From positions 1 through 64,000 of the forward strand of contig JAWZYV010013296.1 of the NCBI GenBank assembly GCA_038373885.1: a stretch of 64,000 bases of DNA. The letters are read 5' to 3'. The notes beneath the pieces are model-generated. The model was not told the DNA's origin. It saw nothing but the letters and a program-made list of their open reading frames with translations, and did not search any database. This document shows, piece after piece, positions 58,935 through 64,000 of this stretch. The translations under genes and the position numbers were made by a program. Origin of the DNA: Cheiracanthium punctorium. Lineage: Eukaryota > Arthropoda > Arachnida > Araneae > Cheiracanthiidae. Each line of letters starts with the position of its first letter. The first letter of the stretch is position 1.

Positions 58935-59715
58935 TAAAATGGCTCAAATTTTCGAATTTTCAATTATCTGCCTAAAGCATTGAGAGGACTGAAACGATTC
59001 CATACATATACAATTTGTGTCGGTTTAGAATACATGAACACTCAAAATATGGCTTTTGAAATGTAAACTTGTGGTTTGGCTACAATAAAGCTTTAGTTCT
59101 TTGCCTTTTTCTCAAAATGTGTTTCTTGATGCTTTGGTACACTTTTCTAAAAACCTGTTTCAGATAAACAGTTGAAACTTACCAAAATTTTTTAACTAAC
59201 TTGTTTCGTTAAAAATACCTAATATCGGAGATCTAAGTGAAAAACATTTGAAAATAATGACTTTTTTTGTTTATTTTTAGGATTTTTAAGTTTTTCAGTA
59301 AAATATTTTTAATTTTATTTTTTTTAGCCAAAATGAAAATCGCTTCTCATTATTTTCAGACAGCATGTTTTCTAATACCATACTAAATTTTAAGGCGATA
59401 AACTCAGTAGTTTTTTTGGAAAAGTGTACCAAACTGGCATACGGTTCAAAAATTTTCATTCTTATAGTTAGCTCTTAAAAATTATTTCATGAACCAAAAT
59501 AATCCTTTTTATTTTATAAATGGTCTATAATGTGTGTATATACTGAGCAAAAAAAATTCATTTCTATATTTTTAAATAAAATACATGTTGTTAAATCTTT
59601 TGCTCTTTTTACTTGTCGAGATGTTCCATGTGTCCTTAATCGAAAGATGAATTCTATGGCACACGTCGCTCATTTTAAAATGCTACTGACTAAGTACGTT
59701 CTTAGGATCCACTGA
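58935..59715. other. unrecognised AT-rich insert within the LINE
   Basis: Lies between LINE pieces encoding RT. It has no LINE-like coding potential and no clear terminal repeats. It could be an insertion of another element or a badly decayed LINE part. Confidence 0.45.
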
Positions 59716-60534
59716 ATAAGCAAAAACGAAGGGGGCCACACGGAGAGGTGCTGAAGAACCTCTATAAATCTGGTTTCGAGCAAGTATTTCTCTGTGTCTG
59801 CGGAGCCTGGTAGGATGGAGGAACGGAGCAAATGCGTCTGCGCCTTAACCAAGTACAGAGAATGATTCTGCTACCGATAACGAAGCGTTATCATAACAAG
59901 AAACAGTTCAGTGCTCTGTGAACTAGTTGGCCTTTCACCACTTGGCCTGCAGGTTGAGAAGGAAGCTCTAATCTCGAGACTCCGGAAAATGGTCGACCGA
60001 TCCAATTCGGAGACCACGAGATCCAAGCCCTCCGGTGTAAATGGCGAAGTACCATTTTGGGGGACACATCCGAGCAAGAGCCCATTCATAAGCTGCAATA
60101 AGAAAAGCCCTGGGATGAAGGATCTAGAACTCTTCGCGAATGGGTCAAAGCTGAATGGTCAAGTGGGTGGGGGATACGTGCTTTACCGGGATCGATTCAA
60201 AGTTGCAGAGGGCCACTTTCCGCTTTCGAATAAAAGAAGCGTGTTCCAGGGGCTCTAGCATCATGGCATCGTAGAATATCAGTGACGGATATTTCTTGCT
60301 CTCGGATAGTCAAATACTTCGGATAAATAGCAGAGACTCTCGATTTTGGTGCTTGCACGATGAGTGTCGAATAAAACAAGCGAGTATTTTTGTGCCTGGA
60401 CATGTCCAATACCAAGGAGGACATGTCCAAATTCTGAAACAAAATTGCGGACATTTTATACTTAATGAAATAATTAACACTAATCTAATTAAAAAACTCC
60501 CCTCGAAAATTGGGGAAGTATGGTCCCCTTAATA

Positions 60535-61050
60535 AATAGAATCTTACTCGAGAAGAGCATTCAATTTATAAACTGTCAAAAATTTTTGTTTCAGAATAAG
60601 GTACACCTCGCAGAACTGGCCCCAATTCTTTCTACTTGCTTGTCACGCAAAGAATGGTTGTTTCCTGGTTTCTAGGGTGATAGGTTGGAAACTTTGTTGT
60701 TCTTGCACGTTACTAGGTTTGTTCTGTCAAAGTTACTTTGTTACTTACTCAAACTACCCATAATTAACTGTCATGAAATATTAGTGCTGTTACCGAAAGA
60801 AAAATAGTTAATTTCAGTTCTGTTAAAAACCAAAGTTGTAAAAATCCTACTATTTTCCATCCACAGGCACATCTCAACTTTATGATGTTTATTGGTTCGT
60901 TTAAAAAGACTTTCAGAGTCTCCTTTTCCGGAATTCGTCCAAAAGCGCGTTTATTGTTAAAGCCGACGCATAAAATTTGAGAACAATTCGATGAATTGTT
61001 TTTTAATCGAGAAGCCGAAACCAACATACCTATGTACATACTGAACTGAA
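60535..61050. promoter_or_regulatory. region upstream of CPSF6, promoter not resolved
   Basis: About 500 bp of AT-rich sequence between the LINE and the first CPSF6 ATG. No TATA box at a sensible distance and no clear splice acceptor were identified. If the gene is active, its 5' UTR and promoter lie here. Confidence 0.35.
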
Positions 61051-61164
61051 ATGGCAGACGCCGATATAGATTTATATGCGGATGACATTGATGGAGATTT
61101 TAACCAGGACGATGATTATAATCACGATAGTAATGTAGACTTATATGATGATGTTAGTAACTAA
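61051..61164 (+). CDS. CPSF6: N-terminal acidic segment of CPSF6, out of frame with the rest
   Basis: ATG at 61051 encodes 37 residues before TAA at 61162: MADADIDLYADDIDGDFNQ then a stretch ending VDLYDDV. This matches the acidic start of CPSF6 proteins, where DIYAD/DLYDDV motifs precede the RRM. The RRM lies in the +1 frame, so a net +1 change (one extra base or two lost) occurs between 61150 and 61160. A tandem GATGATG at 61147-61153 is a plausible slippage site. It may be an assembly error, a recent mutation, or evidence that this is a retrocopy. Confidence 0.8.
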   Translation: MADADIDLYADDIDGDFNQDDDYNHDSNVDLYDDVSN

Positions 61165-62743
61165 CCCAGATGACCATCACAATGATGGAAGATCATCATC
61201 AGGTGGTGGCTCATCTCCACGCCATTCTAGACATGCCGGTAAACGAATTGCTGTTTACGTTGGAAATTTGACATGGTGGACTACGGATCAAGACCTCAAC
61301 GAGGCAATGAAGAGCTTGGGAGTGAATGATGTATTGGAAATAAAATTCTATGAAAACCGTGCTAATGGCCAGTCTAAAGGATTTTGCATTGTTTCTCTGG
61401 GGTCAGAGAATTCGTTCCGAATTATCATGGAGAAACTTCCCAAAAAGGAACTACACGGTCAAAACCCAGCCGTTACTGCATGTACTCGACAAAACTTGAA
61501 CTATTTTGAATCGCAGTCTAGGAAAGGTGGTCACGGAGGCGGCAGTCGAAGGGATAGCTCTAACGAACGCCGAAGCAGAGACCGTGATAGGGAGCGAAGT
61601 AGAGATGGCCGGGATTCGAGGCAGGATAATAGATCCATTCAACAAGGTAGATCTAACAATAGGCCTAATTCTGTTCAAGGTTATCAACAACAGAGAAATT
61701 CTCCTGGTCCTCACATTCAACATCCCATTCAAGGACCTCCACCCCCACAGTATCAGCCTGGTCGTGCCCCCTGGATAACGGCACCTCCACCACAGATCCA
61801 TCAAATGCCCCCGCCTCCTGGAAGGCCCGGTGCCCCTCCTCCTCCGCCAGGACTTCAAGCACCTCCACCAGTTAGGCCAGGCCCATTGCCTCCAAACAAT
61901 ATGAGGTTGCCTATGCCACGTGGACCAATGCCACCTATGGCACCTAGAAACCTACCACCTCCTGACACTAGGGGACCACCCCCTACTAATGAATGGGAAA
62001 GACATTTATCTCAACCGCCTCCCCAGCACATGGGGATTCCAACCCAGCAAATGGGGCCACCCAACAGGCTGCCCCTGCCAGTTTCAGCTCCAGGTCAAGG
62101 AATGCCACCTCAGATTCCACCTCCTTCAGCACCGATGCCCAGCCCTCATATCAACCCCGCATTTTTCCACCAGCAGGGCATGCCCCCCAGTTTGGCTCCA
62201 TCATCCCAGACTCCAGAGATGTACTCGAGGCCTCCCCCCAATCAGTTCTCGGAGTATCGATCGGTCAGCGACCGAGGTCAGGAGAATTCGACCCCGTCTG
62301 TCTCGGAGTCCGAATTTGAAGAAATAATGGGGCGGAACAGATCGGTATCGAGCACAGCTATTGCACGGGCAGTCGCAGATGCCAGCGCCGGTGACTATGC
62401 CAGTGCCATCGAAACCTTGGTGACAGCGATCTCTCTGATCAAGCAATCAAAAGTCGCAAACGATGAGAGATGCAAAATCCTGATAAGTTCGCTCCAGGAC
62501 ACTCTGCATGGAATTGAGTCGAAATCCTACGGCTCGAGAAGCAAAGAACGTGCCAGGTCGCGCGAGCGAGAACGGTCAAGAGAACGCTCTTCCAGGCGAG
62601 AGAAGTCCAGCCGCCGAGATCGATCCCGCAGTCGTGACAGAGATTACAGGGATCGAAGTCGGGAGAGGGATCGTTATCACGAAGATCGTTATCGAGACAA
62701 AGACAGAGACCATGACAGAGATCGCCGGAGCAGCCGTCATTGA
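61145..62743 (+). CDS. CPSF6: CPSF6-like cleavage factor Im 68 kDa subunit
   Basis: CPSF6 binds NUDT21 (CFIm25) in cleavage factor Im, which binds UGUA sites and guides poly(A)-site choice in the nucleus. The 532-codon frame starts at ATG 61145. Residues ~33-110 form the RRM: RIAVYVGNLTWWTTDQDL (RNP2), FYENRANGQSKGFCIVSL (RNP1) and KLPKKELHGQNPAVTA. About 195-390 is proline-rich (PPPPGRPGAPPPPPG), and 470-532 is an RS/RD/RE-rich tail ending DRDRRSSRH, as in SR-like CFIm subunits. Length and order match the family (~550). No intron is visible, which is unusual for animal CPSF6 and could mean a retrogene, although no poly(A) tract or target duplication was seen. On its own this frame lacks the acidic N-terminus, and an in-frame TAG stands at 61136. 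Confidence 0.92.
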   Translation: MMMLVTNPDDHHNDGRSSSGGGSSPRHSRHAGKRIAVYVGNLTWWTTDQDLNEAMKSLGVNDVLEIKFYENRANGQSKGFCIVSLGSENSFRIIMEKLPKKELHGQNPAVTACTRQNLNYFESQSRKGGHGGGSRRDSSNERRSRDRDRERSRDGRDSRQDNRSIQQGRSNNRPNSVQGYQQQRNSPGPHIQHPIQGPPPPQYQPGRAPWITAPPPQIHQMPPPPGRPGAPPPPPGLQAPPPVRPGPLPPNNMRLPMPRGPMPPMAPRNLPPPDTRGPPPTNEWERHLSQPPPQHMGIPTQQMGPPNRLPLPVSAPGQGMPPQIPPPSAPMPSPHINPAFFHQQGMPPSLAPSSQTPEMYSRPPPNQFSEYRSVSDRGQENSTPSVSESEFEEIMGRNRSVSSTAIARAVADASAGDYASAIETLVTAISLIKQSKVANDERCKILISSLQDTLHGIESKSYGSRSKERARSRERERSRERSSRREKSSRRDRSRSRDRDYRDRSRERDRYHEDRYRDKDRDHDRDRRSSRH

Positions 62744-62937
62744 GTGAAACCTTTTTTGTTTCCTTACACCACTTGCATCTTATGATTCTGATTTGAATAT
62801 CTTGATTTTCATCATTTATAATTTTATGGTTATATTTCAAAGCAATTCTGTAGACTTGTTTTTGTTTTCATTTTTCTGTTAGGGTTCCAAGGGGTCAATC
62901 ATTTGTTTCTAAGAATTTGTGTATTCATCTCGAATTA

Positions 62938-62943
62938 AATAAA
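62938..62943 (+). terminator. polyadenylation signal of CPSF6
   Basis: AATAAA about 195 bases after the stop codon, followed by GT-rich sequence (TTCATTGTCTATAA, TGCTGTATGTATG). A second AATAAA is at 63151-63156 and could serve as a distal site. Confidence 0.55.
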
Positions 62944-62949
62944 ATGCAT

Positions 62950-64000
62950 CTGTTCATTGTCTATAATTTCATGTATGATTATCTGCTGTATGTATGAAGG
63001 TGACTCAGGTTTTTGATCACCTTGAGGGTGACTGTACTGTGACTGCCACTTCTTGGGAACTTTTAGTACCTTGTATTATCCCATCAGCTATAGTTAATTA
63101 GCATCAATCATTCTTCTGATGGCCAAAAATAGGGTTAGAAGTTGTGCATTAATAAAATAAATGGCTGCCTACAAACAAATTTTAATAGCCGAATTGTTTA
63201 GTGGTTTTGGTACTTACCTAATACTTTTTTTCCCTGGCAAATTGTTGCCAATCGTATTCCAAGCCATCATAATTTCATGTGTTTGACATTTATCCAAGCA
63301 AAAAAAATTGCTCCTTTTGGCAGACTGTCAGGTATAATATGTAAGTACCGTAGTTTTGCATTATCTGTGATAAATCTCAGTTTTTGAAAAATAAAAATTG
63401 TTGCGATGATTGATGGATAATACTGAGTACTAAATTTTTCACATTACTCTTCCATTATAGAGAAGACAAAAAGATATCAATGTTTGTTTGGATAATTTAT
63501 TTAAGTCATGTTAAATATGTTTGTCATGATATAAATCTAGCATGTTAAAAAAATTCTAAGTTTGGCTTATGTTTTAGATCTGCTGACTATTTTTGTTGAG
63601 TAGTTTATTCTTTGTTTTGCATCTTGAAATATTCTTTACAAGAAGGGAGGGGGGGGCTGATAATTTAAATCAAATTTCTTTATTGAAATGAACACTCAAA
63701 CCAAAACTGTTGTTGAAGGTTAAATTAATTTTGTAAAATAACACACACTTAAAAAATAAAGTGAACATTTCCGGTGGTACAAAAAATGTACTGTTCTTCG
63801 ATTGCAAAAGAGCAGGTTAGAATATTCTAAAATTTTTGCCTGTGTGGATAGTGGAGCTTTTTTTGCAACTGAAAATTGGAACATGTTGTACCACTTGAAA
63901 TGAAAATTTTGCTAAATATCTGTTTTGTGTGTATTATTTTACTAAGTTTAATTTTTTTTTTCTCTGTATTTTATTTTGCTTGCATAAATTCCATTTATCT
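62950..64000. other. CPSF6 3' flank, no gene seen
   Basis: AT-rich, with several AATAAA motifs and a G-run near 63648. It may include a longer 3' UTR. No further coding region recognised. Confidence 0.5.

Larger units (their letters stand above)
58100..60430 (+). pseudogene. R1-clade LINE remnant (endonuclease, RT and RNase H pieces)
   Basis: Fragments appear in the order of a jockey/R1-type ORF2. The endonuclease end is IAACYLPQKE and LLLDNFNSKSSA, later FFLANDLTLLNDSVSEPTF and RSSWNDLLLAPP (58150-58580). The RT catalytic box QVDDFVGVIDA is near 58652, then IRFGDSIAKFQTEKKFLG near 58860. The C-terminal RT part has VLCELVGLSPLGLQVEKEA near 59917. RNase H is read as DLELFANGSKLNGQVGGGY near 60120 and FLLSDSQI then ASIFVPGHVQYQGG to 60420. 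Frameshifts, stops, a 140 bp tandem duplication, a large deletion between endonuclease and RT, and ~780 bp of foreign or unrecognised sequence at 58935-59715 make it dead. Confidence 0.8.

Noticed and set aside
61157..61169. A 13-base intron (GTAACTAACCCAG) that would restore the CPSF6 frame
   Set aside because: It has GT...CTAAC...AG and its removal fixes the frame, but 13 bases is far below what a spliceosome can remove in animals; a small indel is more likely.
61451..62840. Other open frames overlapping CPSF6 on both strands
   Set aside because: Shadows of the GC-rich proline and RS coding sequence.

Overview
This window is AT-rich eukaryotic genomic DNA, most likely from an arthropod and probably a chelicerate such as a spider. 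That assignment is an inference from the repertoire: Tc1/mariner, Helitron, R1-clade LINE and Ty3-type LTR elements, a lipase-NACHT gene of a type I associate with arthropods, and a CPSF6 gene of animal type. I see no bacterial operon, CRISPR array or rRNA. Only two host-type protein genes are convincing; almost everything else is repeats, many inserted inside one another.

Layout. 0-19 kb: dispersed repeats, including two near-identical ~2 kb elements with internal ~175 bp repeats (3.2-7.2 kb), a family of TTAA-flanked foldback MITEs (eight copies in the window), hAT-like MITEs, a SINE-like element and small Helitrons. 19.4-21.9 kb: a 138 bp tandem satellite of about 18 units. 22-26.8 kb: a TTAA-flanked element carrying another internally repetitive element, then a dead mariner carrying a hAT-like MITE and a large foldback. 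27.5-32.4 kb (minus strand): a lipase-like plus NACHT gene with no visible introns, about 1.6 k codons, broken by two frameshifts, with its promoter and first ~33 codons duplicated in tandem upstream. 33.5-35.2 kb: a mariner-like element with long TIRs. 35.5-41.4 kb: a nest in which a Helitron-like element holds a Tc1-like element, which holds a second Helitron and a MITE. 41.4-56.5 kb: more Helitron-like copies, MITEs, a third 2 kb element, a 141 bp tandem array and long AT-rich stretches without visible genes. 56.6-57.5 kb: a solo LTR. 58.1-60.4 kb: remains of an R1-type LINE. 61.05-62.74 kb: CPSF6, apparently intronless, whose acidic N-terminus lies in a different frame from the RRM, proline-rich and RS-like body.

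The two genes are not functionally linked as far as the sequence shows. CPSF6 belongs to the CFIm pre-mRNA 3'-end processing complex. The lipase-NACHT protein has the layout of a STAND/NLR-type molecule (effector-like hydrolase, then NTPase, then helical C-terminus) and could be an immune sensor; that role is inference. The most notable repeat finding is a pair of element families (3165-5133, 5244-7208 and 50384-52362; 15772-16796 and 22438-23283). They have different sequences but the same architecture: subterminal inverted repeats, a 3' palindrome ending in CAGA, insertion in T-runs, and related internal ~175-180 bp repeats. They fit Helentron-associated non-autonomous elements. Several nested insertions can be resolved to the base, because another copy in the window, or the other TIR of the same element, preserves the empty site.
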